DNA from: Eumeta japonica
Lineage: Eukaryota; Arthropoda; Insecta; Lepidoptera; Psychidae
Direction of reading: 5' to 3'
NCBI GenBank assembly: GCA_005406025.1
Contig: BGZK01001554.1
Span: forward strand, 62,001 to 126,000
Length of the DNA stretch: 64,000 bases
A program made the position numbers and the translations under genes. Numbering within the stretch: the stretch's first letter is position 1; every line of letters begins with the position of its first letter. Positions 10,430-21,800 of the stretch are shown one piece after another. The notes beneath the pieces were generated by a model. It searched no databases and had not been told where the DNA came from. It saw only the letters and a list, made by a program, of their open reading frames with translations.

Positions 10430-11430
10430 GTATTTTACGTGAATATATGTACGGAACGGACAATATTTTCTTTGAACGAGTTATATGTATAATTATTTTT
10501 TAATACTAAAAAGTCCTTTGACTCAATAAACTGCGAAAAGTAGTTTTGACACTTTTCATGTTAACCTAACACTACCTAAAGAATTCTGAAAATACCGAAA
10601 CAAGTGAAAATCTGAGGGGGCAAGGTCAGAGCTGTGTGGTGGATGCATTAACACTTTCTCAAACTCTCAATACTTGCTAAGTGACTAAGACTCAAGTGGT
10701 CTAGCGTTCTCATGCTGAAAAACCGCACGCTTTCTGTTGATCGACTCCGGCCGTTTTTTCTCTACTTCTTGCTTGAATCTCATCAGCTGTTGGCAGTAGA
10801 CATCTGAATTGATGGTTTTGCCCAACGGTAAAAGCTCATAATGAATACAGCTATTCCAACCCCACCATCCGCATAGCATCATATAGAGAGTTAATCCGGG
10901 TTTCGTTTTAGTCCATAGAGCTCGCTTGTCTTTAATTATGATCTTATGAGCACGTTCTTATCGTAGGTAATACATTTTTCATCAGCAGTGATCAATTTTT
11001 CAAAAACAATTCGGTTTCATTTAGTTCAATAGAGAATCGCAAATGAGTACACGATTTATTAGATTTCTTTAGCGAGCTCATGTTGGACCCTAGTACCGAC
11101 CTTTTTTTTATATCCAACGTTTTTCAAATTGGAGAAAACTGTTTTGTAGTCAATCCTCAGCTTTTCAGCTGTGTCTTAAGAACTAGTACGCCGATCTTGT
11201 TCTACTCTTTCCAAAATAACAACGACTTTACCCGTAGCAGGTCGACCAGAGCGAGGTTCGTGTTTGACATCAAAATTACCGGACTGAAAACTCTTGAACC
11301 GGTGTTGTGTTACACTTACAGACACTGCATTAGATTCATAAACGTCACATTTTCTTTTTTGACGTTTGTCGCATTTCTCTCTTTTTGTAATAAAACTGTT
11401 CAAAATGTATCGAGTTTCTACAGTACAAAA
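10430..11430 (-). pseudogene. Mariner transposase pseudogene (copy 1)
   Basis: Reading from 11403 downward gives a mariner N-terminal domain with FKSFQSGNFDVKHEPRSGRP, the block joining the DNA-binding and catalytic regions. At 10882-10685 comes MLCGWWGWNS, YELLPLGKTINSDVYCQQLMRFKQEVE and FQHENARP. The last is the second catalytic block H-D-N with Asp replaced by Glu. Then, after a stop, come VLMHPPHS and SDLAPSDFHLF with the third Asp. Frames break several times. The sequence is close to the mariner at 28300-29520, and it keeps the uninterrupted version of the site where a MITE sits in that copy. Confidence 0.8.
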
Positions 11431-11607
11431 TGGCGGGCCACCGTTTTCATTTTACTTTTTTTTTATAAATATCATCTATTTAATGGTATCAAAACTAGCT
11501 AGATACAAAAAAACCACAAAGATTTTGCTTCAACTTTTTCTTATAATATAAGAAAAAAGTTTTTCCCCGACCTAATAAATTGATCTCTGAAGAATGCAAA
11601 TATATAT

Positions 11608-11930
11608 AAATATATATATTGGTCAGACTAGACGTTTCGAAATCAGATATAAAGAACATACGAGTATTTCGGTATTGAGATAAAATTAACAATTCAATTT
11701 TTGCTAAACATTTAATAGAAGCTTGTCACGAAATTAACACGAACCATACTTTTGATGTATTACATGTACGTGAGAAGAGCTTGCAATTAAATTATTTAGA
11801 ATCGCTGGAAATTTCAAAACACAAAAATAGCATCAACATGCTAAATAACCAAATTAATATTAACAAATCGGTGTTGTTGGAGGCTTGCCTGCAACAATTT
11901 TGCTCACGTTTGTTGTTGGTTATCTTGTAA
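11608..11930 (+). pseudogene. Penelope-like element, GIY-YIG endonuclease end
   Basis: One plus-strand frame reads YIGQTRRFEIRYKEH, the start of a GIY-YIG-type nuclease domain, and stops at 11681-11683. A second frame from about 11688 runs uninterrupted to a TAA at 11928-11930 and carries FAKHLIEACHEIN, TFDVLHVREKSLQLNYLES and EISKHKNSINMLNNQ. This order is that of the C-terminal endonuclease part of Penelope-like retroelements. One frameshift between the halves makes the copy non-functional. Its upstream side is cut off near the end of the mariner at 10430-11430. No reverse transcriptase part was recognised. Confidence 0.7.
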
Positions 11931-12120
11931 CTGTTAACAAACGTATATGACAGATCGTGGTCTACAACGGTGAATGGGTTGTTGCTTTGTATCATTGGTG
12001 CAAGGACACATTTGGTTGCGGCGAGTAACAGATTCCTGGACACACAGGTGGATATTGTTGTTGGTGTAATTCTGATGATGTGCTATATTAGCATGGAACA
12101 TCCGTAATTATTTAATTATG
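11931..12120. other. Short gap without a gene
   Basis: About 190 bases between the Penelope-like remnant and a short repeat. The sequence contains several GTTGTTGGT-type runs. It may be the 3' tail of the Penelope-like element, but no boundary is visible. Confidence 0.3.
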
Positions 12121-12310
12121 TACTAGCTTCCGCCCGCGGCTCCTTCGACGAGGACATAAAATGAATTCTTCCATCTTATATATTGCCTGGCTACGATCCT
12201 AACCATAATCCCGACCGCTACCGCGTGTTCGCTCCTGACCCCGGTCCCGCTCTCGACATCACTTTGTACCACTTTTGATTCCGATCGCGGTCCTCCTTTT
12301 GACTGCAACC
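12121..12310 (+). repeat. CTAGCTTCC-type short repeat (copy 1, plus)
   Basis: It begins with ACTAGCTTCCGCCCGCGGC and continues through a GACATAAAATGAATTC-like block into degenerate CCGATCC/CCGGTCCC runs. Related copies lie at 33165-33370 (plus), 16605-16885 (minus) and 46690-46975 (minus). The internal part is a degenerate string of GGAATCGGGAT-like units on one strand. The end sequence is one I recall as very common in Lepidoptera; its class (SINE-like or LINE tail) is not decided here. Confidence 0.55.
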
Positions 12311-13764
12311 CGTAATCTTATTATCTAAAACAAATCGATTTCCAATTTGACATAATTGATGTGAAACATCTATACGCGCATTGGACTGGAGTAAAACCAA
12401 ATGTCTCAAAATTTAGGAGACCATTTCCGAGAACGTGTAGACAGTTTTGAGGTAACTTTAAAGTTTGTCGGTTGGTTTAAAGATGAGTGGTTTAGACACA
12501 ACGAAGACGAACAAAATACGGACTCATTTTTAGGGTTTCGAACAAAAATGACACAAACAAAACTCTTATAGTTTACTTTTGTCCGTCCGTTCGTATGTCA
12601 CAGGCATGTAGTGTGGGTGTTTTGTGGAAGCTGCAACTTAAATTGGTAGTTAAATAACAAAAATTAATATTTCTAGGGGGGCGCTCTTTACATGTAACAG
12701 AAGCCAAAAAAATTTTTTTCAGCAAACATTAACGTAAGGCATATTTAGACAGTTCTTTTAAAAATGCCGCAGTACGAACAAGGCCTTTCAAAGGTGCGCA
12801 GTTTTGACTTTGAACTTTTCAACGTTAGAAGCGAAATTGCGCGAGCAGACAGCAATATGTATTCATGAACTTTTGCTTATTACGGGCGCCGCGGACACAT
12901 GTATGTATTGCGCCTGTGTGTACATTGTGGGTGAATGTAGCACTGCCTATATATTAAGTTTATAATGAAAACTTAAATTTGAAAAATATTTTTTTATTAA
13001 TATACAATTTACAAAGAGATTTTATATTCATAAGAACATTGCTGTTAGCCAATGTAAATAAAGTTTCATGATAATAGTAAAATTTTTCCGGTACCGATTT
13101 TACACTAAATAGAGTAAAAAATAAGGTGCAAAATTACACCTATAGCGTGAAAAATTGGGTTAAAATATTCAGAGATAGGGAAACAGTTTTTTTACATTTC
13201 TCTAACGGACCGGAATCCCTGTATAAATTCTCGTCCTCTATTTAACACCCTTGAAATTTCAAAATGCAAATCCGAATTTTTCTCTTAATATTATTAGTAC
13301 ACCCATACCATGAATTACTTACTATTAAACTAAAATTATTAGGAATACATTGTAAAATTAACAATATCAATAACAAATAATACACAACTTTAATGAATAA
13401 ATACTAATTAATAAACACAGTAACAAATTGACATAATTAAAATGAATTATAACTACAAATAATGACAGTAATGAAATTAAACATTATAATTATGACATTT
13501 ATATAGTTGTATTTTTTCACTAAAAACTTTTTGCAGTTTTGGATAAAATTTACAAATGATAATTATTAGTAGTGAGTTGAAATGGTCATTCATTAATTTT
13601 AATCTGTAAATATATTTTGTATATTCTATTTCCGAGAATAATTTTCCATACAATAAAATATATGCTGCAAAAAGTGAAAAAAATCATGAGCAATTTTCTG
13701 CAAATTTTGTGAATAGGAGATTGTCATAAAATACTAATACAAATGACCTATAAAATACTGATCT
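12311..13764. other. Gene-free stretch
   Basis: No coding region was recognised. Positions 12540-12740 resemble the GGTTCCGTA-type repeat (CCGTCCGTTCG block, then an AGCCAAAAAAATTTTTTTC block). A GC-richer patch at 12830-12930 has no feature I can name. The part from 12960 on is very AT-rich. Confidence 0.4.
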
Positions 13765-13805
13765 TTAAATGTATCACAATACTTACAGTATTGTGATACA
13801 TTTAA
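13765..13805. repeat. Perfect snap-back palindrome
   Basis: Two perfect 19-base inverted arms (13765-13783 and 13787-13805) are separated by only TAC. The left arm starts TTAAATGTATC and ends CAATACT. The loop is too short for a microRNA precursor. Confidence 0.9.
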
Positions 13806-14255
13806 TGTACATGTTGTACAATGTTGTATTGTCATACTGTATTTTAATGTTATATTCTGAAAACGTTTCTAAGTAGGTATTATAAGGATATTGAAAAATC
13901 TTAAAATTACTTGGAAATTGCATAAGAATCTAATAAAAAATCAAACTCATAATTTATCTTGTGAACATCCAAAACATGAATTGCAATATCTATCAAAAAT
14001 TATCACTGATTGTACATGTTGACCAAGCCCCAAATGAAAAATTGCCCACACAATTCAAAATTACACTATGCTGGCATGATATGCTAACTATGTCTTACTC
14101 CTTGGGCCTCAGTGGCCTAAACTAGTAGACCACAGTCTCCATGTAGTTCTTAGTTTAAAAACTGGGAGAATGATAGTACATAATGTCATACTTTAATATT
14201 TTTTTATGAATAAACTTTACATTACATCATATATACTTTTTCTATATATATTTAC
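13806..14255 (-). other. Region just downstream of the helicase exon 2
   Basis: This lies on the 3' side of the splice donor at 14254-14255 and would be intron 2 of the helicase gene. I looked for the expected next exon (the helicase block following the Walker A motif) on the minus strand here and through to position 1, and did not find it by eye. Confidence 0.4.
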
Positions 14256-14521
14256 CTGTGGTATCTGAGTTGATTTGCCAGAGCCCGTCTCTCCTACCAG
14301 CACTAGAGTCTGATGATTTTCCAACAAATACAGAATGTGATTTCTGTATTGAAATATAGGTAACTTTTGTCGTTGGGTTTCAAGTGGTAAATGATGGTAT
14401 CGATTATACACAAAATCTGTTTTGGCATCCTTGTCTATTGCCAAAGCCGAATCAGAATCAGATTTAATAAGTAAATCTATGTTCCCATCTTTACTTCTTG
14501 CAGGATACAACGGCTCATCAC
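14256..14521 (-). CDS. DHX35: DEAH-box RNA helicase (DHX35-like), coding exon 2
   Basis: This 266-base exon is bounded by a 3' splice site (AG at 14522-14523 on the minus strand, after a T-rich stretch) and a donor GT at 14254-14255 following CAG. It joins in frame with exon 1 at 17520. The encoded residues include QRQKLPIF, RNHILYLLENHQTLVLVGE and TGSGKSTQIPQ, the last two spanning the Walker A (motif I) nucleotide-binding loop. The sequence just before Walker A matches my memory of DHX35, a helicase found in spliceosomal C complexes, better than DHX8, DHX15, DHX16 or DHX38. The exon ends in phase 0. The helicase core motifs II-VI and the C-terminal domains are not in any sequence I can recognise in this window, so the gene is seen only in part. 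Confidence 0.8.
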
Positions 14522-14949
14522 CTACAAAAACACACATTTAAATTGTCAGTAAGTCATAGATTATTGTGGTTTGTAAGACATCCAATTTAAGTCTAGGAAA
14601 AGAACAATCATAATCTGATAATACTTAATCTCAAAGTAACTTATTTTGAGTTTTTAATACCATGTTAAGGGCCCGCTCCACCAATATCAAGTAAACCACG
14701 GTTCGTTTAAATGTTTTTTTACATAACACAATGAATAAGGTACTAAGTAAACATGTCAAATAGGACACTTTTATGCTGAATTTTTTAGTGTTTACCAAAA
14801 CACAGATATGGATACCTACACGGCGAAGCATCGAATTTGTGGCATAAAATTAAATAGTTTAAATTTTTATGTTGTATGATAATTTGGTACAAAATTTTGA
14901 ATCAGAAAAATTCTTATAGTAAATTAATGCAAAATAAAGATTTTGACTG

Positions 14950-15720
14950 TTTCTTTTATTGAATTACTAAAAAATACCAAAGATTTTTTTGAAAATTCAC
15001 GATCAGATGAGTATTTTAACCAAGTTCTTGAAGATGCCAAAGCTTTAGCTTCTGGAATTGGTTGCGACATGTTAAGACTCAATTGAACATGAGGTTTAGG
15101 TACATCTTCAAAGGTACCTAAACCTCGTACTTGATCTAAGAAGGAATTATGTTACGAATGTAATGATGAACCAATCATTGAAATTAGAAATATAAAATCG
15201 AAATATTTTTTCACATTATAGATACAGCTATAAACTCTTTAAGAGTTAAGGTTTTCCGAGATTAACGAGCATAGTAAATTTAGCATTCTTTTATAACATA
15301 TACGTCCAGAGAGAACACGCAAAAGAAATGTTACAACATTGTAAGAATCTGGAGACTGTTTTATTACCACGAGAACTCATGTGATATAAATGCAATACAA
15401 CTTTCAGAAGAGTTATCAGTTCTTTGTACATTTTTAAACAGTAATTTGTTTTCTCAAAATGTTCTGAAATTTGTAACGGATAGGAGATTTGATCTAAATA
15501 TAAGTAATGCGCTCAAGATTCTTTAAACTTTACTCGTAACAGTTGCAATGGGTGAAAAAGGTTTTTCTAAATAAAAAGTGTATTAGATCCATCTGGACAC
15601 AGAATAGCTTATCTGGATTGGCTATTATATCAATAGAGCCAAAAGTTTGCGACAATATAAATTTATCAGAAATTATTGAAGATTTTGCATAACAAAAAAT
15701 GTAAAGAAAATTATTTTTAT
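14950..15720 (+). pseudogene. hAT / ZMYM1-like transposase C-terminal fragment
   Basis: Plus-strand frames, broken by stops and shifts, read FFENSRSDEYFNQVLEDAKAL, then, after about 400 bases, ALKIL, TLLVTVAMGEKGFSK and a tail in which SGHRIAYLDWLLYQ is visible. The last part corresponds to the C-terminal dimerisation region of hAT transposases (usual form L-x-I-L-L-T-x-P-V-T-V-A-x-x-E-R-S-F-S-K-L-K). The style is that of zinc-finger MYM-type protein 1-like hAT relatives. No terminal repeats were found. Confidence 0.6.
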
Positions 15721-15901
15721 TATGAGGTAGAGATTATTTAAAAAAAAAGCTTTTATTTACCAAATTTCATTATTGAAATGAAGTTCCTTATCGCACGTTA
15801 CACTAGGCGCTCGACGGATGGGAGCTACAGGAAAAATACTAAAACCGCAGTGTAAAATGCTGACCGCTGTTGCTTTAGTTACGATTTATATAAATTCATT
15901 T

Positions 15902-16020
15902 GCCAATGTCCATACCACGCTGAATACGCCGGTTCCTATTCGATCACCAAGGCTGAGCACCGTCAAGCGCAATCATTACTTGGATGGGTAACCGTCTGAG
16001 TACACCACGCGATGTTGGCT
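15902..16020 (+). rRNA. 5S rRNA-like gene or pseudogene
   Basis: The 119-base segment follows the 5S rRNA pattern from end to end: GCCAATGTCCATACCACGCT at the start, GAATACGCCGGTTC, CGATCACC, then TTACTTGGATGGGTAACCG (the internal control region, close to the usual form) and GATGTTGGCT at the end. The two ends can pair as helix I with nine pairs, two of them G-U. A run of seven T (16020-16026) follows, as expected for RNA polymerase III termination. TATATAAA at 15887-15894 lies just upstream, closer than the usual insect position near -30. Many G-to-A and C-to-T differences from typical animal 5S, clustered in the middle, favour an old pseudogene over an active gene, but helix I is kept. It lies alone in the helicase intron, on the opposite strand. 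Confidence 0.75.
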
Positions 16021-16604
16021 TTTTTTAGTCTTGCATTCTTTTTATGTCAATTTATAATGGAACATTGATTATATTTTTTATTGTTATATTTTATTACCAT
16101 TCCTTCATTCTATTTGTTGTAATTTTTATTTCATTACTTCCAAAGGTTGTTAATTTATTACATTGAGCTTGTAATATAATTTATGATTCCCTTTATTTTA
16201 CACAATAATTTTGTAATCTATCAATAATTTCTTGGTAATCATGAAAGTGGATTTATTAAGGCAAAAATTTCAAATTTTCTGAAAATTGACTGTTTTACAG
16301 TGGCCACTTTCTTTGCAATAATTAGTAACTTCCGATTTGTTGAATTCAGAAATGTGAAGACCTCCATGTAAGTAATATACTTGTACCAATATTTGTTATT
16401 TATGCAACCAAGTTATAAATTACAGTAATTATAGGTATTTATAAACTCAAAAGCTTAAATGATTGAAAAAATTGTACCATTTTCAACTTTCAACTGAAAA
16501 TAGACATTTTCAGTTTTGTTTACTTTCGTGTTAACCTCACAATTAAAATAATTTTTTCTTTGAAAACTACATTGTTTACCCTCACCTTCATCCAAATCGA
16601 AACC

Positions 16605-16885
16605 GTGATTTATAGCAGAATAAAAATTGAAAGCTGAACGGGAACCGGATCACAATAAAAGATGGGACTGAAATTAAGAACAGGACTGGGATTGGAAAAG
16701 AGTGTGGGATCAGTCAGAATTAGAAGTATCACTGGAATCGGAATTGAAAAAGAGACCGGGCTTAAGATTGACATTGATCAATACAAAAATTGAAAAAAAT
16801 CATTCTGAGCTGCGGACATTAACTATATAGGCAAGCCATCTACAAGAAAGGGCAGAACATCTGTCGGGTCAGCTAGCAATTAATA
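16605..16885 (-). repeat. CTAGCTTCC-type short repeat (copy 2, minus)
   Basis: This is a degraded run of GGGACTGGGATTGG / GGAATCGGAATTG-like units on the plus strand, ending in CTGTCGGGTCAGCTAGC near 16862-16878. The inner units resemble those at 12121-12310, 33165-33370 and 46690-46975. The end differs from copy 1, so these may be two related families sharing an interior. Confidence 0.45.
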
Positions 16886-17519
16886 AAAAAAATATTTCTT
16901 TACAACTCCTTACACAGATTTATCTATTCTTAGTACATATGATGAAATTCAATTTAGTAATATAGGTACCTTTGATAAGAAATGGAAGTGCCTATCCCTA
17001 AGAAATTTTAAATATAGACTTGCACACTTTTTTATGGAGATTGAAGGGTGAAAGATATGGATTTCTTAATTTTATATTAAATGCAAATCCTAGATTCAAT
17101 ACCAAATTTCAACTTTCTAGGACTTTGAGTGGTATCATGGTCATAAGCTTGCTATAGGAAACCCTAGCAAAAAACCATACTAATTTATTAAAAGCAGTCA
17201 ATGAAAATATTTAACAAAATTAAACTTGCATGAGTTCATAACTGATTTTGACAGATTTAATAAATTTTATCAATTTTCAGATTTTAAATTTTTTAATATG
17301 CTATTAGGCATGTATTAGATTAAAGTAAGAAGGTAAAAGGGCTATCAAGGGTAGCAAAAAAAAAACTAGTAATGATAAAAGAAATTTTAATAAATCTTGG
17401 AGCATGGCCACAAAAAACAAAACTCACGAACTAAATGAAACTTTCGTCCATACAGACTCAGCAGCGAAAAATACTCCTAGAAAGTTAAAAAAATACTCAA
17501 CACTTATTTAGAAACTTAC

Positions 17520-17556
17520 CGGGTCGTATATACTTGGGACGATCTGTTCCAAACAT
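17520..17556 (-). CDS. DHX35: DHX35-like helicase, coding exon 1
   Basis: The minus strand reads ATG at 17554-17556, encodes MFGTDRPKYIRP and the first base of a Gly codon, and ends at a consensus donor (G|GTAAG, GT at 17518-17519). Joined to exon 2 it gives ...RPK-YIRPG-DEPLYP... in frame. An R-P-G a few residues from the N-terminus is also how I recall DHX35 starting. The base string TTTCAG nine bases before the ATG can be read either as a TCAGTT initiator (implying a very short 5' UTR) or as a 3' splice site of an untranslated first exon. Confidence 0.75.
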
Positions 17557-18440
17557 TATTGAACTGAAATTTTAGGTTATTTACATCATAATATAACGAA
17601 TTAAACTCAGTAAAATTTCTGGAACTCATTTAGCATTTAAACCAAGTTCACACGAATACTCGGCGAAATAACTGATTCTCGACGATTTATCCACAGCACA
17701 ATTTTACCTCGAAACTAACCTTTATAGAATCAACAAAACAAATCGTCAGATACGCTGAGTATGTCAAAGTCAACCAACTTGAATCGTCAAGTAATTTATA
17801 GTTCTTCTGTGTTTCCACAGTTAAAAATTATACTCTTACACAAACCTAACGAAAATACTGCATAGATGTAAAATCAATGAACTACTGTTAAATTTTTATT
17901 TACACTTTAAACTTTTTAACAAATAATTTTCACTTTGAACGTTTTGTATGTCTTAAGCTTAGATTTTTAGATTTGAGTTCATAAGATTGTCAACTTTAAA
18001 AAGGTAAGATTTAATTTATTTTAAAAGTGAGAAGGTTTTTATTTTAATTATAAAAGCACAATGGTTATTATTATGTAAAGTGTATAATTTCAATATAAAA
18101 TGATAAATACACCTCTTTTAATTAAAAAAAATAAACCTTTAAGTACGAATTTTAAGAAAAATACTTGGATTTTTGATATAAGTTATTTTGAAAAATTTAA
18201 AACCAACTGTTAAAGTACTTTTTTAAATTCACCTCCGAGAAGAGATGAAGAAAAATCATTTTTTTAAATTGTAGGAAAACAGCAAGGACGAGAAAAAATT
18301 TGAAATAAAAATTGTAAAACATAAAATTAATAGGCTAAAAAAACACAACTCTAATTGCAATTTCAAGTTATTTATGAGATTACACGAATTATTAACTAAA
18401 AAATGAGCGTTTGAAAAACAAATATTGTGTATAGTTAAAT
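17557..18440. other. 5' flank of the helicase gene, no gene seen
   Basis: The DNA upstream of helicase exon 1 is AT-rich. No open frame with recognisable domains and no GC island were found. The promoter of the helicase gene is expected here, but no TATA box stands out. Confidence 0.4.
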
Positions 18441-18469
18441 GAAATGTTAAAAATTGGTAAGCAGAGTCA

Positions 18470-21160
18470 GCGGCGACTAATTTAGCCGCTTATGGTAATA
18501 GCCTCATTTTATCGTCACGTACCCGTAAAAAAACAAAATCCACCTAGTATTTGATACACACGGAAAATGCTTAAACGACGCGTTACAAATGGGCCTCGAT
18601 TTAATACAGTTGCTTTTGGGTGTGCTCATATGATTTAGACATGGGCATGTAGCGGTTCTGATATCAAAAAAACTCTTTTGCTAGTAAAAATGAGAGAAAA
18701 GGATCATGACAGTCTGTGATATATATCGAAATAATTGTAGCGAGAATCTACAAAAGTACCTACTTGAGGTAACTGATTTTCGGCGCCGCATCATGGCCAT
18801 GTACATTGATCTGTATAAAAATCGCAACTCATCAGAATTTGGAAATGAGTACCCTGAGGAGTGTAAAGCGATGCGATTAGATCACTATGTCGATGACTTC
18901 TTGAAAAGTTTCGATAGTATTGAGGAAGCTAAGCGGAAACAAGTATACGAGGTTTACAGGAAAGTGGTTTCGAGTTACGTAGTCGGGCTAGTAATGAAAT
19001 TGACGTCATAAATGAGTATCCAACACATGAACTGATGTCAATGTGCAACCTGAAAACCAAAAAGACACCTTAGGTTTCAACCTCAGCCTATGGAATACGC
19101 CTACCGAAGTACTGCAAATACAGGCTATGAGTCTATTGATGTGCGTTTTTGACCCTAGTTTCGCTCGTTCTGGTGACTATGTTTTAGGTAAAATTATGTT
19201 GCAGGATATATGGAGATCAGGGATCGACTGAGACGAACTAGTAAAAGTTGATGATCATGGAAAGTTTCTCAAATGGGTGAACGAATTCATTAAATTGTCG
19301 CCATTAAAAATACCTCAATGTATATCACTCGGCCACACCAAAGGGGAGATTCACATGATTGTCGACACGAGCGAGATGTCGTAGTCGGCAGCCGTGTATT
19401 AACGTATGAGACTGAGTTAAAACGAAACTGCAGTTTCTTTAATAGCAGAAAAAGCTCACATCGCTCTTTTGAAAATGATATTAATCCCTGGACTCGAGCT
19501 GCTAGATGCTCGAATGACATCATCGATCACTAAAGAAATCGAAATAAACGTGCCCCGAAAAATATTTTATACCGATGCTAGAACGGTGGCAAAAACGTCA
19601 TGTATGATTTTTAACTCGATTAGTAAAGAAACTTCCCAAGTCGTACCAGGTGCGAATTATTTTTCGATTTGGACCCGATTATTTTTAAGTACAGCCAGAT
19701 TATTGTAAGTGATAGATTTATTTCGGATCAAATACAAAGTGCACGCAATGAAACGAAAGAGAACGGCAGTGAAAATCATTCTCAATCCAACGTAGAAACG
19801 TACTAAAGTAAAAATACATATTCCAGCCCGAAAATGTGACGGAAAATGCAATTAGAACGATCGGCGCCTTATATATTTAAGCTGCAAATATATACAAAAA
19901 GAAATAATGTAACTTTTGATCGAGGCGCAAAAACGTTTTAAAGAAGAGACGATACTCATTCGAGAGAACATAGCAGTCATCCAAAAAATCCGTTTGCGAA
20001 AGTTTGCATTAGAAATCGATGAATTGGGAAACAATTCACGAAATTTTTAATCACGGAAATCGTATCACCGTGATAAATAAGATAGGACAACAATATTATA
20101 TTACACTGCCATTAAAATTAAGAAAAATCTCCTTTGAATGGAGATGGTGTAAGGTGAACAAAGGTTTGCCTAAAATTCCGTCTATGAAAGGTGATCTACT
20201 TCCTGAGCGCCTTTATCACCATCAACCTTCATCCATATGCACCGGTATAGATCATTTCGGGCCAATGACGGTAACGATACGCCGCTTATATGAAAAGCGA
20301 TACGGAGCGCTATTTACCTGTTTGACAACACGTGCCGTACACATAGAGACAGGTAGCAGAGTTTTTATATTCGGACTCTAAGATTTGTCGCTCGCAGAGG
20401 AACTCCGAAACTAATGTACCCTGGCAACAGCACAAATTTCGTCGGCATAAATCGAGAATTAATAAACATGTCAAGAGGTACACGAGAACACGAGAAGAGA
20501 AGTCCAGCCCGTCCATTTCCAACAGTACCATCTGTAGGAAATTTATACCTCCCAGCACACCAAAGATGAGCGGCACTTGGGAATGTATGATGCAATTCAT
20601 TAAAACCGCGTCGGTTGCTATACTGAGAGAGAAGAGCCCTCGCGACGAAATACTTCTCTGGAAGCCGAGTACATTGGTAATCCAAGGCCATTGACAGAAT
20701 TGAATACCGAACTTATGAAGGTCGAAAGCCCCACGCCTAATCAGTTCTTAATCGGTTGGTCCTGCGGCGTCGTTGCAGTGAGTCACTTTGACGAAGATGT
20801 ACTACTTGGGCCTGCAAATTGGCGAACGTGCCAACTCTTCGCCAATCACTTCTGGTAGAGTTGGATGAAGTGGTGCCCCGCCGGGCACGGTGCGACCTTA
20901 TACGCCGCGTGCCAACTGAGGATGATCGTCTACTCAACATCATATCGATACTCGTAGCTTCCGAGGCCAGATACTGAAAACCTACCCGAGTCCTGACAAC
21001 AAAGTTCGTGTGGTGGACGTCAAGACGCCTGGACGCGTTATACGACGTTACGCTTCGAAGATCGTCGTGCTGGTCTCATCCGATGCGACGGCTACTCGGT
21101 GTACAGAAGAGCAGTGCGGTGCACGAGTGGGAGTATATTACGGACAGCGGCGCCATTAGC
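18470..21160 (+). pseudogene. BEL/Pao LTR retrotransposon polyprotein remnant
   Basis: Plus-strand frames, with many shifts and stops, follow the BEL/Pao Pol order. First come reverse transcriptase pieces (LLVKMREKDHDSL, then KNRNSSEF and the catalytic-box region LDHYVDDFLKSFDSIEEA at about 18880-18935). Next is FDPSFARSGDYVLGKIMLQD(I)W, the block between RT and RNase H. Then the RNase H-like block LDARMTSSITKEIE and YTDARTV. The integrase follows with its zinc-binding start, ICTGIDHFGPMTVTI, YEKRYGALFTCLTTRAVHIE at about 20020-20345, and NFVGINREL. A C-terminal chromodomain-like tail contains TPNQFLIG and NKVRVVDVKTPG. Gag and protease are missing. The element is 5'-truncated near 18440-18470 and dead. 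Confidence 0.85.
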
Positions 21161-21164
21161 TAGT

Positions 21165-21800
21165 AATTAGATTATAAGACTTGTAACGTAGCGTAATAAG
21201 CGATCTTCTTTTTCGTGTGTTAATTTTTTTCCTATATAGAGACTTACTTAAGGATTAATTTTATTTTGTTTTGTACGTTTTATTTATTGTTTGTGTGTTT
21301 GTGATTATTAAATATGTTAATAAAATAAACGTTATATGTATTTTTATTACCCAGGTAGGAATTATTGGTAAGGATATTGATTGTATATTTTAGAATAGTT
21401 CGTTGATTTTGTTTTATGTATATTTTAATAGTGTTAAATTGTATTTATGCGAACGTATAATTTTTGTAATGTATATATGAATTGCACAGTAAGACTGTAC
21501 CTTGACGAGGGGGACAATGAAGGACAGGGAACGGGGCTCTTTTTAAGGGACTGTTTTAAATTGGTTTTCAAAGAGCAGGTGGCGCTCTCGCGCTGCGTGA
21601 ATGCGAAATATATGACCACACCCTCTCATATGTAAAGTATGTAATCATATGTGCAGCCTCTAAATACACACTGTATAAAATGCAGCCATGTTGGTGAATC
21701 CGTTACGTTCAATTCTGGTTGGTTCGTCATCGTGATTGATCGCTTTATATTCAGTCCCCTGAATCGCGTTTAGTTTTAGTGTGTAACTGTGTGTGCAGTG
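21165..21800 (+). other. Possible 3' LTR of the BEL/Pao element
   Basis: Directly after the end of the Pol remnant comes AT-rich DNA. At 21640-21790 there is a promoter-like stretch with a TATAAAA box (about 21674-21680) and TGTGCAGCC upstream, the kind of content expected of an LTR. No second copy exists in the window to define LTR borders, because the element lacks its 5' end. Confidence 0.35.

Larger units (their letters stand above)
14522..17519 (-). other. Intron 1 of the DHX35-like gene
   Basis: The intron is about 3.0 kb, with GTAAG donor at 17515-17519 and TAG acceptor at 14522-14524. On the opposite strand it hosts a dead hAT-type fragment (about 14950-15720) and a 5S rRNA-like gene (15902-16020). 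A minus-strand short repeat lies at 16605-16885. The rest is AT-rich without recognisable genes. Confidence 0.7.

Noticed and set aside
13765..13805. microRNA precursor
   Set aside because: Loop of 3 bases and arms of 19 are not compatible with a normal precursor hairpin; the same holds for the palindromes at 41339, 62284 and 62507.
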